Source of the DNA: Clostridia bacterium
GTDB taxonomy: Bacteria; Bacillota; Clostridia; Oscillospirales; CAG-272
Length of the DNA: 46,914 nucleotides
Assembly (NCBI GenBank): GCA_017416185.1
Contig: JAFQDF010000002.1
Location: 1 to 46,914 of the forward strand
Reading direction: 5' to 3'
Shown here one piece after another: positions 30,059-38,900 of this stretch. The position numbers were made by a program, and so were the translations under genes. Position 1 is the first letter of the stretch. Each line of letters starts with the position of its first letter. A model generated the notes under the pieces. That model was not told the origin of the DNA, made no database searches, and was given only the letters and a program-made list of their open reading frames with translations.

Positions 30059-31170
30059 TCATTTTCGTATTGTATTTTCCCATAAGAATCCAGTTGCTGA
30101 ACCATCTTTATATCTTTCAAAAGGCTTGGTGTTTATGCTTCCTGACCTTGGGTCACAATATATAACGTATTCCTGGATTTTACCATATGAATATCCCATA
30201 ACTACAATTGCATGACCAACATTTTCACCCCTTGCTTTTGAACCGGTTGTAATCATAGGATTATTGTTTTTTAGTCGTAACCAAACCTGACCCATTGTTC
30301 TTAATGTTGGATCTGTTATAACCTGAAAAGATTTTGTATATTGAGATGCAAACTCGGCACCACATGCAATTTCATAGTCCGTACCTCCTTCATCAACCTC
30401 TGCACCTTTAATGTGACGTACAACAAGTTCCTGTGCCATAGGTGGATATGGACACCGTAACTACCAACCATTGTAGCACAAGCAGCCCAACACCATCCTA
30501 TTCCGGAAGGTTGCTGTACTGGTGTTATCGAAACAAAATATATGTATTCATATAATTGATTAAGCATAACGGCCAGCATTGCTCTTGTGATGTTAGAGCG
30601 AGGATTGAAATTACCGTGGTTATCTCCAGATACTATATGATGTTCGTATAAGGCTATTACCGCATCCTTTGCCCAATAATTAATAGATGAATCGTCGTTG
30701 AATGGCTCATCTGAATAGTCCCTAATCTGAGAAAATGTTATATTGTGTACACTATAAAGCTCAGCAATTAACAAGCACATATCTTGTTTAGTAATATTGT
30801 TATTGGGGGAAAATGTTGTAGTTGTTGTTCCGCTTGTGATTCCGATATCATAAGCCCATTTAATATACGTTGCGTAATTTGAAGGTATATCTGTAAATGG
30901 TGTTGTTACATTTTGTCGTGGCATAGCATGTATAAAATTATATAATGCTTTAACCGCTTCAGCTCTTGTTACATATTGATTAGGGTAAAAATAATCAGTA
31001 GAATTTGACAATAATACTCCGTTTTCTGTGACAGCATCAATTGCACTGTGCGCCCAATGTGAAGAAGATACATCCAAATAATTGTCTTTTGCTGATATAA
31101 CAATTGGTATAGATGTAATTAACATTGATATGCATATTGTTATGCAAGCTAATTTTATGATATATTTCAT
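30059..31170 (-). pseudogene. SLH-domain protein with C39-like (papain-fold) peptidase, split by a frameshift
   Basis: The first frame starts at ATG 31170 with a signal peptide (IKLACITICISMLITSIPIV). It continues through three SLH modules (YLDVSSSHWAHSAIDAV, FTDIPSNYATYIKWAYD, and SSINYWAKDAVIALYEHH) to the catalytic Cys motif GIGWCWAACATMVGSYG near residue 230. It then goes out of phase and ends after FRL. The other frame (from about 30440) continues PPMAQELVVRHIKGAEVDEGG, the His motif VGHAIVVMGYSY, and YCDPRSGSINTKPFERY, to the stop at 30059. The break lies between about 30440 and 30460 and is explained by loss of one base; no slippery heptamer is seen. Repaired, it would be a roughly 370-residue wall-bound cysteine peptidase. 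Possible explanations are a true mutation, phase variation or an assembly error. Confidence 0.8.
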
Positions 31171-31217
31171 ATGACATTCCTCCGTAATGTAAATAGATAA
31201 TATACGATATGTCTTTT

Positions 31218-31244
31218 TCTATTCACATCAAATCAGTGAATAGA
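31218..31244. promoter_or_regulatory. 9-bp inverted repeat between the peptidase and CarD genes
   Basis: TCTATTCAC (31218-31226) and GTGAATAGA (31236-31244) form a perfect dyad with a 9-bp centre, 48 bp upstream of the SLH-peptidase start on the minus strand. It could be an operator or a 5' hairpin. The rest of this 253-bp gap (31171-31423) holds the CarD promoter and nothing else I recognise. Confidence 0.4.
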
Positions 31245-31375
31245 TATGCTATTTCTTCAATGGAAACACATCCTTTCTCTATTGCGTTCATACTTTATAC
31301 AACCAAAATGCTTAAAGTCCTTATAATTTTCAAAAAATAGAATCCTGTTATTTTCTTTTTCGTCACTTTGCCCAT

Positions 31376-31404
31376 TGGACAAAAATGTGAAAATATGCTA
31401 TAAT
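31376..31404 (+). promoter_or_regulatory. Promoter of carD-aroK
   Basis: TGGACA (31376-31381), 17-bp spacer ending in TGC, TATAAT (31399-31404), also an extended -10. Confidence 0.75.
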
Positions 31405-31435
31405 TAACTCATACTATGATAGGATGGCGTATGTT

Positions 31436-31927
31436 ATGTTCAATGTAGGAGATACGGTTTTATACGGTAAGGAAGGAGTATGTATACTTTCAGCCGTGGA
31501 GAAAAAGAAATTCGGAACCGAGGTAAGAGAATATTACGTTCTCTCTTCGCTCAATAAGGAAAATTCAAAGATATTCGTTCCCACCGACAACGAAAATCTG
31601 GTAGCAAGTATGCGCCGTGTTCTGGGCGAAGATGATATAAAGAAGCTTGTTGCCGAAATAAACGCAGGTGAACCGCTCTGGATATCCGACGATAACGAGC
31701 GCCGTGAGGAATACCGCCGTATAGTAGCCGAAGCCGACTGTCTGGCTCTCGGTAAGTGTTTACGCGGTTTGTATAACAGAAAAGAGGAACTGAAGGTACA
31801 GGGGAAAAAGCTGCGCCGCTTTGACGAGGATTTTTATATGCAGGGACAGAATATTCTTTTTAACGAGCTGTCCTACGTGCTGAAAATATCAAAGGACAAG
31901 GTGCTTGAATACATATTGGAGATTTAG
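31436..31927 (+). CDS. CarD family transcriptional regulator (RNA polymerase-interacting domain protein)
   Basis: 163 residues when started at ATG 31436 (MFNVGDTVLYGKEGVC), the conserved beginning of the family; an in-frame ATG at 31424 would overlap the GATAGGA ribosome site. Residues 1-60 form the CarD/TRCF RNA polymerase interaction domain, a Tudor-like barrel (GDTVLYGKEGVCILSAVEKK, YYVLSSLNKENSKIFVPTDN). The remainder is helical (RREEYRRIVAEADCLALGKC, then NELSYVLKISKDKVLEYI). CarD proteins bind the polymerase beta subunit and stabilise open complexes, often at ribosomal promoters. It is followed by shikimate kinase after 1 bp, so the pair is co-transcribed. Confidence 0.85.
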   Translation: MFNVGDTVLYGKEGVCILSAVEKKKFGTEVREYYVLSSLNKENSKIFVPTDNENLVASMRRVLGEDDIKKLVAEINAGEPLWISDDNERREEYRRIVAEADCLALGKCLRGLYNRKEELKVQGKKLRRFDEDFYMQGQNILFNELSYVLKISKDKVLEYILEI

Positions 31928-31928
31928 T

Positions 31929-32432
31929 ATGTCAAATATAATTCTTATCGGAATGCCCGGCTCGGGTAAGAGTACCCTTGGTGTACTTCTGGCAAAATCT
32001 ATAGGTTATTCCTTTATAGATTCTGATCTTATAATACAAAAAAGAGAAGGGAAAAAGCTCTTTGAGATAATTGACGAAATAGGTCTTGACGGTTTTATAC
32101 GCCGCGAGGAGGCTGCAGTTAAGAGTATTGAAGCTGACGAGACGGTTATAGCTACGGGCGGCAGCGTCGTTCTCTCCGAGGGAGCTATGGAGCATCTTCG
32201 TAAGATGGGTAGTATAGTTTATCTTAAAGTGTCACCCTCTGATCTTGAAAAGCGAGTTAAGAACATAAAAACGAGAGGTATCGTAATGGAAAAGAACGAG
32301 ACCATATACGATGTTTATAAGGCAAGAGCATCACTTTATGAGAGATATGCCGACATAACCGTAGAGCTTTGTAACTCTCATATCGAGGATTCTGTAGAAA
32401 AGATAATGAATTTATTAAACACCGAGGTATAA
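31929..32432 (+). CDS. aroK: Shikimate kinase
   Basis: 167 residues starting at ATG 31929 (MSNIILIGMPGSGKST). The Walker A loop is GMPGSGKST (about 8-16), FIDSDLIIQKREGK holds the shikimate and Mg Asp, FIRREEAAV the substrate Arg, and VIATGGSVVL the Walker B-like GGG segment. The lid is in the NIKTRGIVM region. It phosphorylates shikimate in the aromatic amino acid pathway. The length is typical. The start lies 1 bp past carD with the ribosome site GGAG inside carD, so translation is probably coupled. No other aro gene is nearby. Confidence 0.92.
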   Translation: MSNIILIGMPGSGKSTLGVLLAKSIGYSFIDSDLIIQKREGKKLFEIIDEIGLDGFIRREEAAVKSIEADETVIATGGSVVLSEGAMEHLRKMGSIVYLKVSPSDLEKRVKNIKTRGIVMEKNETIYDVYKARASLYERYADITVELCNSHIEDSVEKIMNLLNTEV

Positions 32433-32448
32433 ACTCGGTGTTTATTTT
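32417..32448 (+). terminator. Intrinsic terminator of carD-aroK
   Basis: AAACACCGAG (32417-32426) pairs with CTCGGTGTTT (32434-32443), overlapping the aroK stop; ATTTT follows. Confidence 0.82.
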
Positions 32449-32458
32449 GTTAAAACAG

Positions 32459-32487
32459 TTGATTTTTTAAGAATATTAAGGTATAAT
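32459..32487 (+). promoter_or_regulatory. Promoter of the creatinase-like gene
   Basis: TTGATT (32459-32464), 17-bp spacer, TATAAT (32482-32487). A second TATAAT (32490-32495) follows and could be an alternative -10. Confidence 0.7.
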
Positions 32488-32537
32488 TGATATAATATGA
32501 AATAAATATGATTTATCAATATAAAGGAGATCAAAAA

Positions 32538-33710
32538 ATGAGCAGAATTTGTATTCCCGACAACGAGTATAAGGAAAGAGTAGCAAGGGCTGCAGAGCTT
32601 ATAAAGAAGGCAGGTCTTGACGTTCTTATCGTTAACTCTACAGAATCCGACTATGCTAACGTAAGATATTTTTCAGGCTTCTGGCCTCTCTTTGAGCGTG
32701 CAGGTGTTGCTATCTCCGCAGGCGGTGACGCAGCTCTTATGGTAGGTCCCGAGTCAAGAGAATTCGGCGGCGACAGAAACAAGCTTGACAAGATCTTTGT
32801 CCTCAAGGCATACAGAGAGGGTGCTGACCCCAGCTATCCCGAGCTTCAGGCTGATACATATCACGATGTATTCAAGGCTATCGGTGTTACAGGTGAGAAC
32901 CTCCGTATCGGTGTTGCTTCCTTCCTTGACACCTCCGTTACTATCTACAACGCCATCGTAGATGCGTTCCCCAAGGCAGAGATCGTTGATGCTAACCATA
33001 TTATGATAGCTCTTCGTTCCATCAAAACTGCAAGCGAGATCGCTTGTCTCAGAGAAGGCTACCGTATTGCAGAGCTTGCTACCAAGCAGGTCATCAAGGA
33101 GATCAAGCCCGGTATGACCGAGCTTCAGATGGTTGGTGTAGCACAGAGAGTTGTATACGAGCAGGGTGCAGAATACGAGGGTCTTCCTATGTACGTATTC
33201 TCCGAGGCTTCAACCCGTCACGCAATCAGCCGTTCCAGCTACCGTGAGTTCCAGAAGGGCGATATCGTTCAGCTTAACCTCTCCGCTAAGATAGACGGTT
33301 ATTCCGCTGCTATCGGTTACCCCGTTGTTCTCGGCAAGCTTGAGGGCAGAAGAAAGGAAGTCGTTATGTTCGGCCGTGAGGCTCACATCTGGACACAGAA
33401 TCAGGTTAAGGCCGGCGTTCCCGCTTCCAAGATCGCAAAGGACTTTTATCAGTTCTACGTTGACAACGGCTTCAAGGATAACTTCGTATACGGACCTCTC
33501 CACGGTACAGGTATGATCGAGGTTGAGGCTCCCTGGTGCGAGACATCCTCTACCTATGATCTTCAGGAGAATATGTGTTACCAGATAGATACATATATTT
33601 CCACCGACACCTTCGGTGTTCGTTGGGAAAAGGGTATCGCAGTTACCAAGGACGGCTTTGATATGCTTTGTCCTGAGGTTCCCGAGACTTGTATTGAGAT
33701 AGATTGTTAA
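32538..33710 (+). CDS. Creatinase/aminopeptidase P-fold protein lacking the metal-binding Asp residues
   Basis: 390 residues from ATG 32538 (MSRICIPDNE), 8 bp after AAAGGAG; an upstream in-frame ATG 32508 precedes the ribosome site and is not used. The N-terminal creatinase/prolidase domain (about 1-150) is followed by the pita-bread domain. Where M24 metallopeptidases have two Asp ligands, this protein has LNLSAKIDGYSAAIGYP, without them. Creatinase, which needs no metal, has a matching LNCFPMIAGYYTAL. His228 (STRHAIS) aligns with the creatinase catalytic His. The protein is thus more like creatinase (creatine to sarcosine and urea) than a peptidase. The next gene encodes a creatininase-like protein, which strengthens the idea, although the true substrate may be another amidine or cyclic amide. 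Codon use looks biased as in highly expressed genes. Confidence 0.8.
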   Translation: MSRICIPDNEYKERVARAAELIKKAGLDVLIVNSTESDYANVRYFSGFWPLFERAGVAISAGGDAALMVGPESREFGGDRNKLDKIFVLKAYREGADPSYPELQADTYHDVFKAIGVTGENLRIGVASFLDTSVTIYNAIVDAFPKAEIVDANHIMIALRSIKTASEIACLREGYRIAELATKQVIKEIKPGMTELQMVGVAQRVVYEQGAEYEGLPMYVFSEASTRHAISRSSYREFQKGDIVQLNLSAKIDGYSAAIGYPVVLGKLEGRRKEVVMFGREAHIWTQNQVKAGVPASKIAKDFYQFYVDNGFKDNFVYGPLHGTGMIEVEAPWCETSSTYDLQENMCYQIDTYISTDTFGVRWEKGIAVTKDGFDMLCPEVPETCIEIDC

Positions 33711-33804
33711 GCAGGCCCGGCCTGCAGCGAAACTACGCTCCAAAGTACACTGTGATTTATAATTATCACACGGGGTGTGGATATTAGCTGATTAAAGTAA
33801 TATA

Positions 33805-33828
33805 GAGGCTATTGTACACAATAGCCTC
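33805..33828 (+). terminator. Perfect 11-bp hairpin between the creatinase- and creatininase-like genes
   Basis: GAGGCTATTGT (33805-33815) pairs with ACAATAGCCTC (33818-33828) around AC; AATATTTATTT follows, a weak U tail, so termination may be partial. A GC-rich palindrome GCAGGCC/GGCCTGC (33711-33725) directly follows the upstream stop codon. Confidence 0.6.
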
Positions 33829-33856
33829 AATATTTATTTACATTAAGGAGTAAAAA

Positions 33857-34594
33857 ATGGAACTTATAAATATGTTTTACGATGAGATAAAGGATGCAGC
33901 TGACCGTAAGGTTCCCTTTATCATTCCCATAGGTACTCTTGAGTACCACGCTCGTCACGCTTCCTGCGGTACCGATACTATGGTGGTTACAGGTTGTCTC
34001 CGCGAGCTTGAAAAGGAAAAGGAGATAGTTGTCTGTCCTCCTATCTGGTACGGTGTTGCAAGCTATGCGGTCTGCGAGCCGAAGCCCAGCCATTTTCATA
34101 TAAACGAGGATACATATGCAGCATACGTATACGATATTCTTAAATCTATGATATCCGCAGGAATCAAGAATATCTACCTCATTCCACACCACCAGACAGA
34201 GGGTGCGGGTCTTATGCCTATGACCATCGCTTGCCACAAGGCCGCGAAAAAGGTCACGATGGAGTATATGGAAGAAACTCTCGGACGAGGCTGGTGGGGA
34301 AGTGATTCCTACAAGACCTACTATGAGGATATGGGAACCGGAGACGATCCCTTCTCTTATATCAAGGTGATTCCTCTTATCGGCGCAGAAGCTCAGATCG
34401 AGTGCGGCGGCTTTGACCACGCAGGTAAGTGGGAGACATCGCTTATGATGGGTACCTGGCCCGAAAACGTTGATCTTTCCCGTTGCGATAGAAATACCGA
34501 GTGGTTTGCAGAATCCGCTAAGGAAGCCAGCCGTGAGACGGGAGAACATATGGTTAAATGTACTCTCAAATGGCTCAGAGAAGCAATACAATAA
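33857..34594 (+). CDS. Creatininase family protein
   Basis: 245 residues, the usual length of the creatininase/MftE amidohydrolase fold. Metal-binding motifs are recognisable: IPIGTLEYHARHASCGTDT has the Glu, His and Asp at the spacing seen in creatininase (ExH...D), and YLIPHHQTEGAG stands where NGHxEN is usual, with His and Glu retained. ECGGFDHAGKWETSLMM carries the conserved HAGxxET segment. Family members open cyclic amides (creatinine) or cleave peptide amines (MftE). Next to a creatinase-like gene, creatinine or a similar ring compound is a reasonable substrate guess. Ribosome site AAGGAG; a terminator follows. Confidence 0.85.
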   Translation: MELINMFYDEIKDAADRKVPFIIPIGTLEYHARHASCGTDTMVVTGCLRELEKEKEIVVCPPIWYGVASYAVCEPKPSHFHINEDTYAAYVYDILKSMISAGIKNIYLIPHHQTEGAGLMPMTIACHKAAKKVTMEYMEETLGRGWWGSDSYKTYYEDMGTGDDPFSYIKVIPLIGAEAQIECGGFDHAGKWETSLMMGTWPENVDLSRCDRNTEWFAESAKEASRETGEHMVKCTLKWLREAIQ

Positions 34595-34598
34595 CCGT

Positions 34599-34626
34599 AA
34601 AAAAGACGCATTTGTGCGTCTTTTTT
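34599..34626 (+). terminator. Intrinsic terminator of the creatininase-like gene
   Basis: AAAAAAGACGCA (34599-34610) pairs with TGCGTCTTTTTT (34615-34626), 12 bp and six T. Confidence 0.9.
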
Positions 34627-34829
34627 ATGTTCAAGGAATTAAGTTTAGAGTGTAAAATGTATTACTGCATAAAAGGTCGCAGTATGTGTAAGGTGAGTTG
34701 CCTCGTTTTTATTGATAAACAGGAAGTATAATTGTATAAAATGGGAACAAAAACACCCGTAGAACTCAGCTTATTAATGTGATATTTTGCTGAAATTTAC
34801 AAAAAGTTTATATTTTTTGTCGTAGCCTA

Positions 34830-34858
34830 TTGCAATTATATACGTATAGTGATAAAAT
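34830..34858 (+). promoter_or_regulatory. Promoter of the pilus operon
   Basis: TTGCAA (34830-34835), 17-bp spacer, TAAAAT (34853-34858), 38 bp before the first ATG of the operon. The rest of the 269-bp gap (34627-34829) is A/T-rich, with no gene or clear fold. Confidence 0.65.
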
Positions 34859-34895
34859 AAATATGTATATTTATATATATTTATAGGATTTTAGT

Positions 34896-35318
34896 ATGTT
34901 TAAGTATGATTTAAAAAAACTTAGCAGAGCAGAGCTTTTAGAGCTTCTTATCGAGCTTACAGAAGAAAACGAAAAACTGCGCAGTCAGCTTCGTGATACT
35001 GAAAATAAGCTTCTTGATAAAAGACTTACCTGTGAAAATACAGGTACACTTGCAGAAGCTGTACTGAAGCTAAACGGGGTTTTTGAAGCTGCTCAAGCGG
35101 CTTGTGATCAGTATACGGAAAACATTAAGCTTATGAGTGATCCCGATGCAATAAAAAATACCGAGCAAAAATGTAACGAGATGCTTGCAAAGGCAAAAGC
35201 TGATGCAGATTCATATTGGAATGAGACGTATAAGAGGATAGAGTCTTTTACTTCAAAGTCTCCTACACTCAAAAAGCTTTTAGAAAAAGAATTACGTAAT
35301 GAAGAAAACGATATTTAA
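34896..35318 (+). CDS. Coiled-coil protein of unknown function, first gene of the pilus operon
   Basis: 140 residues, almost wholly helical and charged. Residues 8-45 (LSRAELLELLIELTEENEKL, then RSQLRDTENKLLDKRL) form a heptad coiled coil. A second helical region (about 50-130, LAEAVLKLNGVFEAAQAACD, then KCNEMLAKAKADADSYW) follows. There is no signal peptide or membrane helix, so it is cytoplasmic. It overlaps the signal peptidase gene by 20 bp, so the two are translated together. I do not recognise the family. Its place at the head of a surface-assembly operon suggests a role in coordinating pilus production or membrane positioning (DivIVA-like scaffolds have similar shape), but no homology is claimed. 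Confidence 0.7.
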   Translation: MFKYDLKKLSRAELLELLIELTEENEKLRSQLRDTENKLLDKRLTCENTGTLAEAVLKLNGVFEAAQAACDQYTENIKLMSDPDAIKNTEQKCNEMLAKAKADADSYWNETYKRIESFTSKSPTLKKLLEKELRNEENDI

Positions 35319-35883
35319 GGAAACACCTAACATCGAGACTCTTTATAAAGAGTTAAAGCGGGTAAAGCATAACAAGAGATATCTTACGGTTATTAAAAGT
35401 ACAGTTTATACACTTATTACCGTAGCGGCGATTGCAGTACTTGTTGCAACACTTCTGTTGCCTGTTCTTCAGATATACGGTTCTTCTATGACGCCTACCC
35501 TGAATGACGGAGAGATAGTATTTTCACTTAAGACGGGTAAATTTGAGCAGGGTGACGTAGTTGCCTTTTACTATAATAATAAAATACTCATTAAGCGAGT
35601 GATCTGCGAGGCAGGCGATTGGGTAGATATCGACAAGGACGGAACAGTATATGTCAACTCTGTACGGTTGAATGAACCGTATATCACCGATAAAGCATTG
35701 GGTCTTTGCGATATCGAGCTTCCGTATCAGGTACCCGACGGTAAGATATTTGTTATGGGAGATCACCGGGAATCCTCTGTGGATTCAAGAAATACTGCTA
35801 TAGGCTGTATTTCCGAAGAACAGATAGTAGGAAAGATACTGTTCCGTGTTTGGCCTGTAAAGGGTATAGGAAAAATTAATTGA
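35299..35883 (+). CDS. lepB: Signal peptidase I dedicated to the pilus operon
   Basis: 194 residues. A cytoplasmic N-terminus of about 30 residues precedes one membrane helix (LITVAAIAVLVATLLLPVL, about 39-57). Type I signal peptidase boxes are YGSSMTPTLNDGEIVF (nucleophile Ser63), ILIKRVICEAGDWVDI (general base Lys99) and IFVMGDHRESSVDSRN (box E). The single N-terminal anchor and size match Gram-positive SipS-type enzymes. Encoding a signal peptidase inside a pilus operon is known from streptococcal and corynebacterial loci, where it processes or helps assemble pilins. The start ATG lies within the upstream gene. Confidence 0.92.
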   Translation: MKKTIFKETPNIETLYKELKRVKHNKRYLTVIKSTVYTLITVAAIAVLVATLLLPVLQIYGSSMTPTLNDGEIVFSLKTGKFEQGDVVAFYYNNKILIKRVICEAGDWVDIDKDGTVYVNSVRLNEPYITDKALGLCDIELPYQVPDGKIFVMGDHRESSVDSRNTAIGCISEEQIVGKILFRVWPVKGIGKIN

Positions 35884-35921
35884 TATTCTTTAGAATTATA
35901 TAAGAAAAGAGGTGAGAGTAT

Positions 35922-38900
35922 ATGTATGACGAGTTAGTTACCCAAAGTGCAGGGTTTTATAAAAAGCATATCCGTCGCCGTCGTTGGTTGCGGGTGTTAT
36001 GCGTGTTGAGTGCCATCGTTGTTTTTGTCACTACATATGCTCTTATCCTGCCGGGTATTACCAAAGAACGTCAGAGCTTCTGCGGTTTATCAGAACATAC
36101 CCATACAGATGCCTGTTATGAGCAGCGTGAGCCTGAACTGATATGTGAGCTTCCCGAGATAGTTCAGCATATTCACGATCATAGCTGTTATGACGCTGAT
36201 ACAGGCGAGCTGATATGTACTGCAAGACAATATGACCTTCATACACATACTGACACCTGCTATGATGACGGAGGCATTCTTATTTGTCAGCAAGAAGAGC
36301 TTTGTGAGCACCTGCATGATCACGATTGCTATGAAGCATCAACAGAGGATGTTGAACTGATATGTGGGTTAAGTGAGCATATTCATATTGATGAATGTTA
36401 TATTGACCTGAACGCCGATATTGAGGATGCCTCTGTTTGGGAAGCAACACTTCCCGAGCTTACCGGTGTATGGCAGGATGACCTTGTAGCTATAGCCGAA
36501 AGCCAGCTTGGATATAGCGAAAGTGAATCAAATATAGTTATTGATTCGGATATAACCAGAGGATATACCCGCTATGGAGAATGGGCGGAAGACCCATACG
36601 GTGACTGGTCAGGATACTTCCTTGATTTCTGTATCAGCTATACTGATATTGATCCCGAGTATTTTCCTGTAGATAAGGACACAGAGCTATGGATCGAGCT
36701 TTTGAATGAATCCGGATATTACCGTGACCCCTCGTTTGAGCCAAATGCTGGTGATATCGTATTTTTTAGGGATGGCAGAACGGCACTTATAGCCGAATAT
36801 GACTCCGTTATTAAAACGATAGAGGGTGACGTAAACGGTACTGTCGGATACGTAGAGCATGAAAAGGACGAAGGTATTATAGGCTATGCCGATCTGAATG
36901 CCGCATATGAGTATTATCATTCTAAACAGCCTATAGAACAGGAATACCGTGACGATACCGTAACCGTAAAAGCCACCTATACAGCACAAGCCGAAATACC
37001 GGATGGTGCAACACTTTCAGTTAAGCCCATAACTGACGCTGATACCCAGAATCTGAGATACGATCAGGCAAAGGATGCTATAGACTCTGCCAACGGTCAG
37101 ATAAACGAAGCCAATATAACGGCATTCAGGCTTTATGATATCTGCTTTATCTGTGAAGATAAAGAGATACAGCCAAACGATTCGGTCAAGATAGAGATCA
37201 CGTTGAACGATCTTAAAGCTGATCAGAGCAATGACGTGTCCGTAGTACATTTTATGCAGGAGGGAACCGAGCTTCCCGTTCTTGAGGAGTGTGACATAGG
37301 TGATGAGCTTACCGTTGGATTCAGTGTTGATAGTTTTTCTGAATTTGCAATAGTTACTTCAACACAGAATACCCTTGAATTCGTTTCTATGACACGAAAC
37401 AATGACCGCTCTTTGTCGGTAATTGATCCTTATGCTATAATTTCCGGAAATTCTGCTTTGCTACTTGCGGCAGATGCTGAAGGAAATCCTTATCTCAGCG
37501 CAACAACAGCATACTCTCACGATATAGATACCAACCTGACTGTAGATATTCGCGCACAACAATGGAAAATAACTGCAAACGGCGGCAGTTACTACGTTCA
37601 CAGTAACTTTGAGGGTGAAAACGTATATCTGCTGATCGATGCAGGTGTGTTAACACTCACAAACACAACCGATAGTGCTTCGTTGTTTACTCTCTACTGG
37701 AACGCGGGTGTGTTGAGATTAAGCAGCAATGGATATTATCTTGATCCTGCAAGCGAAACCCTTCTCAATACCGCAAGCACAGATCTGTCTTTTTACAGTG
37801 CACCTGAAAGCGGCAGCATTAAAGTGATCTTTGATGCAACGATAGGTCGTCCCTCTTATATGGACGGTAACAAGCGACCTTACGGACAGAAATACAAATA
37901 TGACGGAGCAGGATACCGTGAGCTTAATGTTACTAACGGCAGTACCGTAGTTCTTCCTCACAACGATCCTACTTCTCCCGATACGGCGAATTACATATCA
38001 ATTCACAGTAATGACGGCAACCCGTTAAATGACTGGTTCGAGCTAAACGGGTGGTATGATGCGATAAATAAGGTATATTACGATAAGTCGATGCTGGGTA
38101 AGGAGATCAAGGTAACGGCGAGCACTATCTTCTACCCTGAATATATTGCCAAGGATTATAATGCAGGCTATGATAACGGAAACGTTATCGTAGGCCAGCC
38201 TGATACCAGCGATTTTATCAATACCTATATGTTTGACTACAACGAAATATTCAACGTAGATAAGTCATACGTTTCGTATTTCGGTACCGATTCCGGCGGC
38301 AAATACGTTACAAAGTGGAACGTTGACACAGCCGATCCTTCCGGTATGGTATTTTTTGACTATATCACGCCCTGGGGCTCTGATACCGGTAATATAGGTT
38401 ATATGCTTGACAGAAGTCTTGCAGATACTAACGGTGTAACGGTCAATGAAGAAAAGACAGCAGGTACACGAGGAAGTGATATTACGTTCCCCGGTACGAT
38501 AACCTCAAATATATTAGGCGGACTGGGCACGTCTAACGTCAATAATCCGAGAATTGATGCTCTCTTCACCAAAGAGACAATACCCGGAAGAGTATATCTC
38601 GGAGAGGGCGACTGGTTCTATAATTACGATGAGACCATCGGTTTCTACTATTACAACAGTGCGGCAAATGCCGCAGCCTATAACCGTGATGAACAGCGAT
38701 TCTACGTTTACGATTACCCTGTGAGAATCGACAATAACAACAGTATGCACGACTTTACGCCCTTTACCTACCGCGACACGACGGTGGGTGATATCGCAAG
38801 TGACGGTTCCCCCGCACTAAGAGAAAAGGACAATGAAGTCAACTATTGGGTAGGTATGCAGAGCGATATAAACTTCTATCTTCCCGAGGATAGCGGTTCA

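Noticed and set aside
30440..30460. Programmed frameshift in the SLH-C39 gene
   Set aside because: Unlike the acetyltransferase, there is no slippery heptamer at the break; mutation or sequencing error is more likely.
32538..33710. Active Xaa-Pro aminopeptidase
   Set aside because: The two Asp metal ligands expected in M24 peptidases are absent (Asn and Ala positions), so a metal-dependent peptidase is unlikely.
33827..34591. 254-codon minus-strand frame opposite the creatininase-like gene
   Set aside because: The plus-strand gene has family motifs and a ribosome site; the antisense frame has neither and begins at the strong terminator region.
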